Positions 28,374-36,352 of a stretch of DNA of 64,000 nucleotides are shown in pieces. Origin of the DNA: Chromohalobacter beijerinckii (GTDB lineage Bacteria > Pseudomonadota > Gammaproteobacteria > Pseudomonadales > Halomonadaceae); contig NZ_JAKGAK010000014.1 of NCBI RefSeq assembly GCF_023061185.1, positions 23,825 to 87,824 on the forward strand, written 5' to 3'. Below the pieces are notes generated by a model, which was given only the letters and a program-made list of their open reading frames with translations, was not told the DNA's origin and searched no databases. Position numbers and translations under genes: made by a program. Each line of letters opens with the position of its first letter. The stretch's first letter is position 1.

Positions 28374-28765
28374 GTGTGCCCTTCAGTGCCCCGAGAGGGG
28401 CGCGTGCGCTGTGATAGCGTGCCCTGCCCTTGATTATAGGCACGTACCACCGCTTGTTGGCGCCGAGAGCTGCCGATCAATTGCGTAAGTTCCTCGCAGC
28501 GGGCATCGAGCTGGTCACGAATGGCGTGATCGTGCTCGAGAATTTCCTCGATCATGCGTGCGCAATACTGACGCTCTTGCGCATTGAGCTGTTCGCCTTG
28601 AGGTGCGCGCCGTAATGTCTCGACATCGGCCACATAGCGGGCACGCTGCTGGATCAGCGCATCCCACTCTTGGTGACGTGCGCTTTCGAGCATCGCCCGA
28701 GAAAGCTCGAGCATATTCTCATAGATGTCCAGACGCTCCGACGCCTTGCTCATGTCACGATCCAT
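28370..28765 (-). CDS. fliT: FliT-like flagellar chaperone
   Basis: A 131-residue helical protein after fliS, the usual place of fliT (E. coli FliT 121). A first helix region ERLDIYENMLELSRAMLESARHQEWDALIQQRARYV is followed by EQLNAQERQYCARMIEEILEHDHAIRDQLDARCEELTQLIG, the FliT pattern of amphipathic helices with charged residues. FliT is the FliD export chaperone and in enterobacteria also inhibits FlhDC. ATG 28765 overlaps fliS by 11 bases; ATG 28753, one base after the fliS stop, is an equally likely start. The call rests on order and helical pattern rather than strong motifs. Confidence 0.8.
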   Translation of the reverse strand: MDRDMSKASERLDIYENMLELSRAMLESARHQEWDALIQQRARYVADVETLRRAPQGEQLNAQERQYCARMIEEILEHDHAIRDQLDARCEELTQLIGSSRRQQAVVRAYNQGQGTLSQRTRPSRGTEGHT

Positions 28766-29153
28766 CCACTTGCGGGGCGATTTCGCGCCAGGCCGAACCG
28801 ATATCTTCCAACAGATGCGCGGCCTCGTCGAGCGCGGCTTGATCGTTGCGCAAGTTGGCTCTCAGCAGTAACCGCGCGATATAGTCGTACAGACTTCCCA
28901 AGCGCTCCGAGAGTTCACCGCCTCGCTCATGATCAAGCGCCGCCGCCAACCCGTTGTTGACGATATTCAAGGCCTTGGAAATTGCCTGTCCCTTGGCAGA
29001 GATATTGCCATCCTCCATGTGCATCTTAGCGGCCCGGATAGAGGCTTGCGCGCCGTCGAAAAGCATCACGATCAACTGATGGGGACTGGCCGACATCACC
29101 CCGGATTCGACGCCAACACGGGCATAGGCCTGGGCGCCTCGCATCATATTCAT
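28755..29153 (-). CDS. fliS: FliS, flagellin export chaperone
   Basis: A 132-residue protein (E. coli 136) with the family N-terminus AYARVGVESGVMSASPHQLIVMLFDGAQASIRAAKMHM and the helix GKAISKALNIVNNGLAAALDHERGGELSERLGSLYDYIARLLLRAN. It binds the flagellin C-terminus and prevents premature polymerisation. It follows fliD by 10 bases. No flagellin gene lies in this window. Confidence 0.96.
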   Translation of the reverse strand: MNMMRGAQAYARVGVESGVMSASPHQLIVMLFDGAQASIRAAKMHMEDGNISAKGQAISKALNIVNNGLAAALDHERGGELSERLGSLYDYIARLLLRANLRNDQAALDEAAHLLEDIGSAWREIAPQVDGS

Positions 29154-29163
29154 AATAGTTCCC

Positions 29164-30537
29164 CTACTGGTTCATTTGTGCGTTCAAGCTGTCGAATTGC
29201 TGGGTCAGATAAGAACTCGTCGAGTTCATTTGCGATACCAGTGCGTCCAGATCGGCGAATTGTGTGCGGTAGCGATCTACCGTCGCATCAATGGAGGCTT
29301 GCATACTGGTATAACGCTCGCCGAGACGTTCGATAGAGGTATCGATACCACTGGTAGCCGTATCCAGCGTTCCTCCCTCATCCAGCAGGTTGCCCAACAC
29401 CGTGTCCAGACTGGCGGCGAATCCGTCACTTTCTTCATCGCCGACGAAAAACGCGCTGACACTGTCGAGATTGCCTTCGATCGCTTCGTCCAAGGCCTCG
29501 TCGTCTACCTCAAGCGTTCCATCGAGCGCCAAGGAAATTCCCATGTTGGACAGCAACGCAAAATCACCGTCCCCGACATGCCCCATGGCATTGCGCAGTT
29601 GTGATTCCACACCTCGCAGGGTGGAGTTGCCGAGCAACTCCCCTGCTACTCCGGACTCAGCATCAAACGACGTCAAGCTCGACATGCTCTCTTGCAGCGA
29701 ATTGTAGGCTTTGACGAAATCATTGAGGGAATCCTTGATCGCGCCGTCGTCGCGACTCAGCGTCAGGGCATCCGACTCGCCTTCATTGGTCGCTTGCAGG
29801 TCGAAAGTCACCCCTTGCAGCGCCCCCTCGACATGATTCGACGCACTGGTGATGGCGATACCGTTCACGCTCAACTGCGCATCCTGTGCGGCCACCGTTT
29901 GACGCATGTCGCTGGCCTCGGGGGCGGCGGCGTCAAAACCGAAAGCCGCCTGCAACCCCGCCTCTTCGGAGGAGATCGCGATTTGATTCGCTTCACCCGT
30001 CTCGGTGGCCGTCAGCACCAGACGCTGTGGGATATCGCTGCCATCGTTGATAATCGAAGCGCTGATGCCGGCGTCTTCTGCATTGATTGCGTCCCGCAAG
30101 CCTTCCAAAGTGTTGTTGCTATCGTCGAGGGTGATGGAAAACGCCTCGTCGCCAACGTTGAAAGAAAGTTCGCCGATGTCGAGCTCGGCCTCTGTTTCAA
30201 ATCCCACAGAAGCAAGCGTCTGTGACCGGGCCAAGGCGCTGACTTCAACCTGGTAACGTCCCGGAACAGCCGTATTATCGGTCGACACGCTAACGGCATC
30301 GCCCTGCATTTTGCTGCTCAGCGCCTGGAAGGTCTCGGGATCATTGAGCGCAGTTGCCGACTCGCGTAGCGAATCCAGCCTGCTTTCCAGGCGCCCAAAG
30401 GCTGACAGCTTGGCTTCGTAGCTTTCCTTCTGTTCGGTAATCGGCTCTAGCTTCGCGCTTTCGGCCTCTTCCAGTTCGTCCAGCAAGCCACTCAAATCTA
30501 GCCCCGAGCCGACACCCAGGGAAGTAATCGTTGGCAT
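29164..30537 (-). CDS. fliD: FliD, filament cap protein
   Basis: A 457-residue protein (E. coli 468). The N-terminal family block ITSLGVGSGLDLSGLLDELEEAESAKLEPITEQKESYEAKLSAFGRLESRL and the C-terminal coiled coil (LGERYTSMQASIDATVDRYRTQFADLDALVSQMNSTSSYLTQQF) are both clear; the middle holds the exposed domains. It caps the filament tip and folds incoming flagellin. The protein is strongly acidic, as expected for a secreted halophile protein. It heads the fliD-fliS-fliT-fliK operon and has the best sigma-28 promoter of the window 90 bases upstream. Confidence 0.97.
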   Translation of the reverse strand: MPTITSLGVGSGLDLSGLLDELEEAESAKLEPITEQKESYEAKLSAFGRLESRLDSLRESATALNDPETFQALSSKMQGDAVSVSTDNTAVPGRYQVEVSALARSQTLASVGFETEAELDIGELSFNVGDEAFSITLDDSNNTLEGLRDAINAEDAGISASIINDGSDIPQRLVLTATETGEANQIAISSEEAGLQAAFGFDAAAPEASDMRQTVAAQDAQLSVNGIAITSASNHVEGALQGVTFDLQATNEGESDALTLSRDDGAIKDSLNDFVKAYNSLQESMSSLTSFDAESGVAGELLGNSTLRGVESQLRNAMGHVGDGDFALLSNMGISLALDGTLEVDDEALDEAIEGNLDSVSAFFVGDEESDGFAASLDTVLGNLLDEGGTLDTATSGIDTSIERLGERYTSMQASIDATVDRYRTQFADLDALVSQMNSTSSYLTQQFDSLNAQMNQ

Positions 30538-30626
30538 GACATGCCCTCAGCGAATAGGTTGATCTTTTTACCATGAGGCTCGCCGACGCTAGCGCCGAAA
30601 AGACTAACTTTACGAGCGTTATTCAT

Positions 30627-30653
30627 ACATCGGCCCCACGTGCGTAAACTTTA
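30627..30653 (-). promoter_or_regulatory. Sigma-28 (FliA) promoter of the fliDST operon
   Basis: On the minus strand, TAAAGTTT - 11 bases - GCCGATGT. The -35 is a perfect match to the enterobacterial FliA consensus, the -10 matches GCCGATAA in 6 of 8, and spacing is exact. Transcription would start near 30620, leaving a leader of about 83 bases before fliD. This supports FliA-dependent late expression. Confidence 0.85.
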
Positions 30654-30784
30654 GCGCTGGCTCGTCATCATTTCACGCGGCTTAAGGCAAGGCGACGCGT
30701 CCCGCGCCCCCGTCGACGCTGGCAATATCACGCCTCGATGAGCGATGATAGGCAATTCGAACCGACCCAGGAGCCACAGCCACG

Positions 30785-31285
30785 ATGGACTCGACATCGC
30801 TTTTCGCCGACTACGCACGTTGGCAACGCTTTCAACGTCAAGACCAGCTCCATCGCGAACATAACGCTGCCGTGCGCAAACTGGCCGAGTCAGGCGCAAT
30901 GGCGTCGCGCGTCGCCGAGGGCTACCGCAGCATGGCGGAAAAAGGTGCCTCCGAGGGCGCTTGTTACCGTACTCTCTTCCTGCGCCAGCGCCCCCATGAA
31001 GCCTGGCTGACATGCGAAGGCTGGCTCTTCGTACGCCGCGTGCTTTCAGAAGGCGGTATTACGCGCGTACGTGGGACGCTGCTTGAAAGTTTCACGCTCG
31101 AAGATGGCAGTCTCACACCTGGCGACAAGCCAGCGCTCAAGGTCACACTGGATATTTACGATGAAATTCTCGTCAAACGCACCATGAAGATGGGGTGCCG
31201 CATCGACCGTCAGGACGATGATAGAGACCTCCATTTCATTACTTTTCTCGACAGTGTACGTGGCGATCTTCGCCAGCACATGTGA
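30785..31285 (+). CDS. Unrecognised 166-residue protein
   Basis: I do not recognise this gene. The frame has an AGGAG site at 30771-30775 before ATG 30785 and codon use like its neighbours. The first third is helical and charged (LFADYARWQRFQRQDQLHREHNAAVRKLAESG); the rest looks beta-rich (LTCEGWLFVRRVLSEGGITRVRGTLLESFTLEDGSL, LKVTLDIYDEILVKRTMKMGC). No signal peptide or membrane segment. It is divergent from fliD with 247 bases between starts and lies 71 bases before the CBS gene. A flagellar role is possible from position alone but nothing in the protein shows it. Confidence 0.7.
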   Translation: MDSTSLFADYARWQRFQRQDQLHREHNAAVRKLAESGAMASRVAEGYRSMAEKGASEGACYRTLFLRQRPHEAWLTCEGWLFVRRVLSEGGITRVRGTLLESFTLEDGSLTPGDKPALKVTLDIYDEILVKRTMKMGCRIDRQDDDRDLHFITFLDSVRGDLRQHM

Positions 31286-31356
31286 ATCCTGTCGCCAAGG
31301 CCTCGTTCCACGAATTCCGACGCGGCCTGGCGGCTCAGTAAGCGAGGCACTTCACC

Positions 31357-31971
31357 ATGACGACATCCCCCACCCCGCGCCTCTATTCCACGCTGACCCT
31401 GTCGGAGCTCGACGGCGTCACCGGCATAGCTCAGCCGCGCGTTGCCCAGCACAAACTGACGCTAGACAGCCCGGCGGCGCGGCTCTTGACCGATTTCAGC
31501 ACTCAGCGCGCCCAGACCATCCTGACCTCCAATACCATTTCACAGGCCCTCAACACCATGAAACAGGCAGGCGTGCGCTTGCTCATGGTGATGGGGCCGG
31601 ACGGGCGATTCACCGGTGTCATCAACGCCCGCGAGCTGGTCGGAGGACGCAAGATCACCATCGCTATGCAGAAACATGACGTGCCGCGCGAGGAAGTCAC
31701 CGTGGACATGATCCAGACACCGCGCGCGCAATTGCACTCACTGGCGCTAGCACAGTTGGAAAGCGCACGCGTCGGTGATCTCGTGGAAACGCTCAAGGCA
31801 TCCGGTGACCAGCACTTGCTGATTACCGCACCCGGGGAGCAGGCTCCGATCATTCGCGGTTTGGTGTCGGCCTCCGATATCAGCCGGTCGTTAGGGATCG
31901 ACCTCGATCATCCACCGGAAGCGCGTAGCTTCGCCGCCATTTGCCAAGTCATTCTCGGGCACGACCTGTAA
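31357..31971 (+). CDS. CBS-domain protein
   Basis: A 204-residue protein with a CBS pair. The first repeat is around residues 50-85 (ILTSNTISQALNTMKQAGVRLLMVMGPDGRFTGVINARELVGG), the second around 108-185 (VTVDMIQTP...VGDLVETLKASGDQHLLITAP...IIRGLVSASDISRSLGI). CBS pairs bind adenosyl nucleotides and usually regulate a partner. No catalytic domain is attached, so it probably acts as a sensor for another protein. It lies in a plus-strand run between two genes I cannot identify. Confidence 0.85.
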   Translation: MTTSPTPRLYSTLTLSELDGVTGIAQPRVAQHKLTLDSPAARLLTDFSTQRAQTILTSNTISQALNTMKQAGVRLLMVMGPDGRFTGVINARELVGGRKITIAMQKHDVPREEVTVDMIQTPRAQLHSLALAQLESARVGDLVETLKASGDQHLLITAPGEQAPIIRGLVSASDISRSLGIDLDHPPEARSFAAICQVILGHDL

Positions 31972-32001
31972 CGCACGCCCCACCGGTCGAAGGAGCTGTG
32001 C

Positions 32002-32490
32002 ATGCTCGAGTGGTTGCAAGATCGCCTGTCCCGCCAACAAGGCATTGCCATCTGGGTCGTCAAACAAGTCGACGATACGACCTTGCATCTTTGCGGCAAG
32101 GGGATGGCAGAGGGAACGGAGCGAGTGTCGCGTCGCCGACGCGCATTGGGTCGCGGCACTTTCGTGGGGCCGGTGCGCATCGGTGAGCACCACGAGGTCT
32201 TGCATTCCAATCTTTTCGCATGGCTACCGCTACGCGACGAATTACGCTTGATCGATGACCGTGAAGTCGAGTACGCCGGTCGTCGTTACCACGTTTCCTG
32301 GGTCCCCGAGCGTTGCTGGCGCTTCCAGGGCCCACTGATTTCTCACCCTCAGCGCAACGACGGCAAATTGCGCTTCGTCAGCCATGAAGACGTCGCTGCG
32401 ATACGCGAAAAGACCACCGCCCCGAGCGCCTCGACAACGCCATCGCGCAACGTCGATGGGTGGTCACTGGCCGCACGAGACGACGACTAG
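32002..32490 (+). CDS. Unrecognised 162-residue protein
   Basis: I do not recognise this gene. ATG 32002 has a strong AAGGAG site at 31990-31995, 30 bases after the CBS gene, so the two are probably co-transcribed. The protein is basic in the middle (RVSRRRRALGRGTFVGPVRI) and mixed alpha/beta, with several Trp in conserved-looking turns (VSWVPERCWRFQGPLISHPQ). It ends in a low-complexity Ser/Thr tail. No signal peptide or membrane segment is visible. Confidence 0.72.
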   Translation: MLEWLQDRLSRQQGIAIWVVKQVDDTTLHLCGKGMAEGTERVSRRRRALGRGTFVGPVRIGEHHEVLHSNLFAWLPLRDELRLIDDREVEYAGRRYHVSWVPERCWRFQGPLISHPQRNDGKLRFVSHEDVAAIREKTTAPSASTTPSRNVDGWSLAARDDD

Positions 32491-32535
32491 TTATCATCGC
32501 GCCATACCGATATCTTTCCGGACACCCGTGACACC

Positions 32536-33573
32536 ATGACCTCCAACACCGTTCTCGTCCTTTATGCCGGCGGCACCCTCGGCATGTTCGATGGGCCTCA
32601 AGGACTTCGCCCCGGTAGCGACTTCGAGGCGCGTCTGCGCCAAGCCTTCACGCACCTCGCAGCGTACCGGCGCGATGCCATACCACCTTTTGAAATGCTC
32701 GAATACACGACGCCCATCGACTCGAGCAGCGCCACGCCCGCCGACTGGCAACGCCTGGCACGTGACATTGCCGACCGCTATGCGGACTATGCCGGCTTTG
32801 TGGTGCTGCATGGCACCGATACGTTGGCGTGGTCGGCTTCGAGCCTAGCCTTCCAATTACAGGGCCTAGGCAAACCCGTCGTTGTCACGGGGGCGCAGAA
32901 ACCGCTGGAAGCGCCCCACAGCGATGCACTCGACAACGTCGAAACGGCGCTACGCTTCGCTGCTCGGACGGATCTCACTGAAGTCGCCATCGCCTTCGGC
33001 GGCAAACTCATGCGCGGCTGCCGCACCCGCAAATGGGATACTCAAGCGTTCGATGCCTTTCACGCCCCCAACTGGCCGCTGCTGGGCGAGATCATCGATG
33101 ACGAGCCGGTCCTCTATGCCGCGCGATGCCTTTCACCCGCTGGCGCGCCACGCTTCGAGCTCCCCGACTTGGCACCCACGTCGGCGGTCATACGCCTGCC
33201 ATTGTGGCCTGGCATTAAGGCACGCCAGATCGCGCAATTGCTCGACGACGACACGATACATGGCGCCGTTCTCGAAAGTTGGGGTAGTGGTAATATCCCC
33301 GAAAACACCGCACTGGCAGGCGAACTGGCCACCGCCAGCAGCCGTGGCATGTTGCTCGCCGTCATTAGTCAGTGCCCGCACGGCCCCGTGACGCTAGGCA
33401 CATACGCCAGCGGCAATGTGCTCAAGGATATCGGCGCGCTCGCCGGCGACGACATGACGCCAGAAGCAGCCTTTACCAAGCTCGTCCACCTGGTCTCACA
33501 ATCGCTGCCCGAGGCCCAGCGCCGCCGCCAGTTCCTGACCTCGTTATGCGGCGAGCGCAGCGCACTGGCTTGA
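32536..33573 (+). CDS. L-asparaginase, cytoplasmic type I-like
   Basis: A 345-residue asparaginase hydrolysing L-asparagine to aspartate and ammonia. The N-terminal threonine motif is YAGGTLGM (residues 10-17) and the second catalytic motif VLHGTDTLAWSASSLAFQL (near 95-113). GAQKPL follows, as in type I enzymes. There is no signal peptide, which points to the cytoplasmic type. The length equals AnsA (about 338). The gap to queC holds an imperfect hairpin at 33585-33603 and a perfect 30-bp palindrome. Confidence 0.92.
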   Translation: MTSNTVLVLYAGGTLGMFDGPQGLRPGSDFEARLRQAFTHLAAYRRDAIPPFEMLEYTTPIDSSSATPADWQRLARDIADRYADYAGFVVLHGTDTLAWSASSLAFQLQGLGKPVVVTGAQKPLEAPHSDALDNVETALRFAARTDLTEVAIAFGGKLMRGCRTRKWDTQAFDAFHAPNWPLLGEIIDDEPVLYAARCLSPAGAPRFELPDLAPTSAVIRLPLWPGIKARQIAQLLDDDTIHGAVLESWGSGNIPENTALAGELATASSRGMLLAVISQCPHGPVTLGTYASGNVLKDIGALAGDDMTPEAAFTKLVHLVSQSLPEAQRRRQFLTSLCGERSALA

Positions 33574-33645
33574 TGCCACGCTGGCCGGTGAAGGGCTCGC
33601 CGGTTACACTGTGCGCGCTTCGTCCGGACCGGATCCCGGGCGTGT

Positions 33646-33675
33646 CTCTCGCAAGTGTCGCGACACTTGCGAGAG
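33646..33675. repeat. Perfect 30-bp palindrome upstream of queC
   Basis: The arm CTCTCGCAAGTGTCG is followed directly by its exact reverse complement, with no spacer. It ends 30 bases before queC. No T-run follows on either strand, and a gapless dyad would need to open a loop to act as an RNA hairpin, so a dimeric DNA-binding site seems at least as likely as a terminator. Confidence 0.9.
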
Positions 33676-33705
33676 GCTACAAATTCTCCGCTCAGGACAA
33701 ATTTC

Positions 33706-34461
33706 ATGACCGATACACCGCACCATGCACCTCAGCCCTCCGGCACTGAGGCAAGCGCCCTGACCGCGCTCACCACACCCGACGATACCGCCAAGGCCGT
33801 GGTCATATACTCCGGCGGGATGGACTCCTATACCGTTCTGCATCGCGCCTTGCGCGCCGGCTTCGACGTCCACGCCTTGTCGTTCCACTACGGCCAGCGT
33901 CACTCGCGTGAACTCGAGACTGCAAGCCAGGTCTGTCAGCAGCTGGGCGTCGCCCATCAAGTGGTCGACATTCGCGCCATTCACGGCCTGATCGGCAATT
34001 CCGCCCTTACCGATGCCGATCGCGACATGCCCGGGGGCGATTACGACGCCGACAACATGGCCGCCACAGTGGTGCCCAATCGCAACATGATCCTGCTCTC
34101 GTTGGCCATCGGTCACGCCATCAACATCGGTGCCAATGTCTGCTTTTATGGCGCCCACGGCGGCGATCATGTGCTGTATCCCGACTGTCGTCCCGAATTC
34201 GTCGAAGGCGTCAACGCCGTCGCCGCCGTCGCCGATTTCAATCCCGTACGTATCGCCGCCCCCTATTTGCATGACAGCAAGCACACCATCCTGGCCGACG
34301 GGCTGTCGATGGGGCTCGATTACGCCCAGACCTGGACCTGCTACCTGGGAGGCGAGTATGCCTGCGGACAATGCGGTAGCTGCCGAGAACGTCTGGCGGC
34401 CTTCGCCGAGCAGGGAGTCGATGATCCCCTGACCTATGCCGCACCGGAGAAGATGTCGTAA
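33706..34461 (+). CDS. queC: QueC, 7-cyano-7-deazaguanine synthase
   Basis: A 251-residue enzyme that converts 7-carboxy-7-deazaguanine to preQ0 with ATP and ammonia. The PP-loop [11 protein letters not shown] lies near residue 34, followed by SFHYGQRH, and the zinc cysteines are in [22 protein letters not shown] near the C-terminus. ATG 33706 is preferred to the upstream in-frame ATG 33655, which lies inside the palindrome; it has AGGAC nearby. The N-terminus is about 20 residues longer than E. coli QueC (231). The stop overlaps queE as TAATG. Confidence 0.96.
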   Translation: MTDTPHHAPQPSGTEASALTALTTPDDTAKAVVIYSGGMDSYTVLHRALRAGFDVHALSFHYGQRHSRELETASQVCQQLGVAHQVVDIRAIHGLIGNSALTDADRDMPGGDYDADNMAATVVPNRNMILLSLAIGHAINIGANVCFYGAHGGDHVLYPDCRPEFVEGVNAVAAVADFNPVRIAAPYLHDSKHTILADGLSMGLDYAQTWTCYLGGEYACGQCGSCRERLAAFAEQGVDDPLTYAAPEKMS

Positions 34462-35105
34462 TGTACAGCGTCAAGGAAGCCTTCTATACGCTCCAGGGCG
34501 AAGGCGCCCGAGCTGGGCGAGCGAGCGTGTTCTGCCGCTTCACGGGCTGTAACCTCTGGTCGGGACGTGAACGCGACCGCGCCACCAGCCACTGCCGCTT
34601 TTGCGATACCGACTTCGTCGGCACCGACGGGCAGAACGGGGGACGTTTCGAGAATGCCCAAGCTTTGGCGGCGCATCTCATGAGCCTCTGGCCTCACGCG
34701 CAAGAGGCCGCCGTGCCCTATGTGGTATTTACCGGCGGCGAGCCGCTGCTCCAGCTTGACACCCCACTTATCGAGTCCATGCATGCTCAAGGTTTCGAGA
34801 TCGCCGTCGAGACCAATGGCACGCTCCCACCGCCCGGCGGCATCGATTGGTTATGCGTCAGCCCAAAAGGCGACGCAACGTTACGCATCACTCAAGGCGA
34901 TGAGCTGAAGCTGGTGTTTCCGCAGTCTGATGCGATGCCCGAGCATTTCACGCATCTCGCCTTCAGGCATTTCTTCCTGCAGCCGATGGATCTCGCGCCA
35001 CGCGGCGGACAAGGTACGACCATGCGGGACACCGTCGCCTACTGCCTTGATCATCCGCAATGGCGCCTCGCGCTGCAAACCCACAAGATCGCGGGAATCG
35101 ACTGA
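34461..35105 (+). CDS. queE: QueE, 7-carboxy-7-deazaguanine synthase
   Basis: A 214-residue radical SAM enzyme that rearranges 6-carboxy-tetrahydropterin to 7-carboxy-7-deazaguanine. The iron-sulphur ligands follow the long CX14CX2C form: GCNLWSGRERDRATSHCRFCDTDF. The substrate block EAFYTLQGEGARAGRASVF and VFTGGEPLLQLD are typical. It is translationally coupled on both sides: the start overlaps queC (TAATG) and the stop overlaps queD (TGATG). Confidence 0.96.
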   Translation: MYSVKEAFYTLQGEGARAGRASVFCRFTGCNLWSGRERDRATSHCRFCDTDFVGTDGQNGGRFENAQALAAHLMSLWPHAQEAAVPYVVFTGGEPLLQLDTPLIESMHAQGFEIAVETNGTLPPPGGIDWLCVSPKGDATLRITQGDELKLVFPQSDAMPEHFTHLAFRHFFLQPMDLAPRGGQGTTMRDTVAYCLDHPQWRLALQTHKIAGID

Positions 35106-35944
35106 TGACCCTTTTCGTCAATCACCTCACTCACATCGACGCGTCGCTGTGGTCGCCCACACACGGTCTGATGGGCGCCAGCTGGCATGTCGATGCCGAA
35201 CTCGATGGTGAGCTGGGCTCCGATGGCATGCTGTTCGACTTCGGAGAGGTCAAACCCTGGATCAAATCACGGCTCGACGAGGGCCTGGACCATACCTTGC
35301 TAGTACCGACCGAAGCACCAGGGATCCAGGTATTCGACTGCACTGAGGGGCTCTGCCTGCGCACGCAATTCCCCTACCCCATGGAGCTTCGGGGCCCACG
35401 TCAAAGCTTTACCTTGCTGCCCTGGTCAGAGATCACCCCAGAGCAATTGGCCACGCACCTCTCCGCCGAACTCAGCCGTCGACCACCCGCCAAGGTAGAG
35501 ACGATTCGCCTGCGTTTGCGCGATGAAGACATCGAGACGGCTGCCTATACTTACAGCCATGGGCTCAAGCACCATGCAGGCAATTGCCAGCGTATCGCCC
35601 ACGGCCACCGCTCGCGCCTGCATATCTGGCAGGACGGTCAACGCGCTCCCGAACTGGAGCGCCAATGGGCACAGTCACTGGATGCCTCCTACTTGATCCA
35701 CGACGAAGATCTCGCGCCGCAAGGCGATGAGTCTCTGGATACGCTGAGTGTTGCCTATCGCGCCGATCAGGGGCGCTTTCATCTGACACTCCCCAGCGAG
35801 CGCTGCCATCTGCTCTCCACGCCCACGACCATCGAACATATCGCCGCATGGCTGGCGGAGAAGATCGCCGAAGAGACGCACAGCCGAATTCGCGTGCAGG
35901 CTTTCGAGGGAATCGACAAGGGTGCCATCGCCGAGTCAACGTGA
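35105..35944 (+). CDS. queD: QueD-type 6-carboxytetrahydropterin synthase, tandem two-domain form
   Basis: A 279-residue protein, more than twice E. coli QueD (121). Two PTPS-like domains lie in tandem. Domain 1 (about 1-145) has GMLFDFGEVKPWIKSRLDEGLDH with the catalytic Leu-Asp-His at 61-63, but no Cys and no HGH zinc motif (GASWHV stands in that place). Domain 2 (about 148-279) carries Cys161 and His-Gly-His at 166-168 in NCQRIAHGHRSRL but has no LDH; its PTTIEHIAAWLAEKI matches the QueD helix. Cys161 and the HGH are separated by four residues, not the usual three. The active site therefore appears shared between domains. Coupled with queE, so the pathway role is likely. ATG 35105 overlaps the queE stop. 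Confidence 0.85.
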   Translation: MTLFVNHLTHIDASLWSPTHGLMGASWHVDAELDGELGSDGMLFDFGEVKPWIKSRLDEGLDHTLLVPTEAPGIQVFDCTEGLCLRTQFPYPMELRGPRQSFTLLPWSEITPEQLATHLSAELSRRPPAKVETIRLRLRDEDIETAAYTYSHGLKHHAGNCQRIAHGHRSRLHIWQDGQRAPELERQWAQSLDASYLIHDEDLAPQGDESLDTLSVAYRADQGRFHLTLPSERCHLLSTPTTIEHIAAWLAEKIAEETHSRIRVQAFEGIDKGAIAEST

Positions 35945-35992
35945 CCGAGACGTCAAACACACCCCCCATTATTTGCTATACGGAACACCTCC

Positions 35993-36253
35993 ATGTCTTG
36001 CCGCGTCGGTTGCGGCGCGTGTTGTATTGCGCCGACTATCAGCTCTTCTATTCCCGGCATGCCCAACGGCAAACCGGCGGGCGTGCGCTGCGCTCAACTC
36101 GATGAAGATAATCGCTGCCGCCTTTTCGGTGATCCTCGACGGCCCAGCGTTTGCCATTCCTTCGATTACGACCGCGCTGTTTGTGGCGATAGTCGCGAAG
36201 AGGCGCTGACCATTCTCGAGGATCTGGAACGACATACTGGCACGTCTTGCTAA
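35993..36253 (+). CDS. YeiW-like cysteine-cluster protein (UPF0153)
   Basis: An 86-residue protein with the N-terminal cluster CRVGCGACCIAPTISSSIPGMPNGKPAGVRC, followed by RCRLFGD...VCHSF...VCGD. It matches the E. coli YeiW/YkgJ type, in which conserved cysteines are thought to bind a metal or iron-sulphur centre. The biochemical role is unknown. It lies 48 bases after queD and before a strong bidirectional terminator, so it may be the last gene of the que transcript. Ten cysteines in 86 residues. Confidence 0.88.
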   Translation: MSCRVGCGACCIAPTISSSIPGMPNGKPAGVRCAQLDEDNRCRLFGDPRRPSVCHSFDYDRAVCGDSREEALTILEDLERHTGTSC

Positions 36254-36300
36254 GCCTCTTGCCTTGATCGGCAATCTATAGGCAATATCCTGTACAAATA

Positions 36301-36331
36301 AAAAAGCGCGACTCTTAGAGTCGCGCTTTTT
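36301..36331. terminator. Bidirectional terminator between the que/yeiW run and ppiD
   Basis: A near-perfect dyad, AAAAAGCGCGACTCT and its complement around one central base, gives a GC-rich stem with A-run and T-run on both sides. It can end transcription from the plus-strand genes and from minus-strand ppiD. Confidence 0.95.
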
Positions 36332-36352
36332 ATCTTTACCCGTGGGTGTCGA

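Noticed and set aside
33574..33705. A preQ1 riboswitch before queC
   Set aside because: The short preQ1 aptamer pattern (stem, A-rich tail, purine-rich loop) is not present; the gap holds an imperfect hairpin and the palindrome only, and queCED make preQ0 upstream of preQ1.
35060..35104. Upstream extension of queD by 15 codons
   Set aside because: It lies inside queE; the ATG at 35105 overlapping the queE stop gives a normal coupled start and a QueD-like N-terminus.
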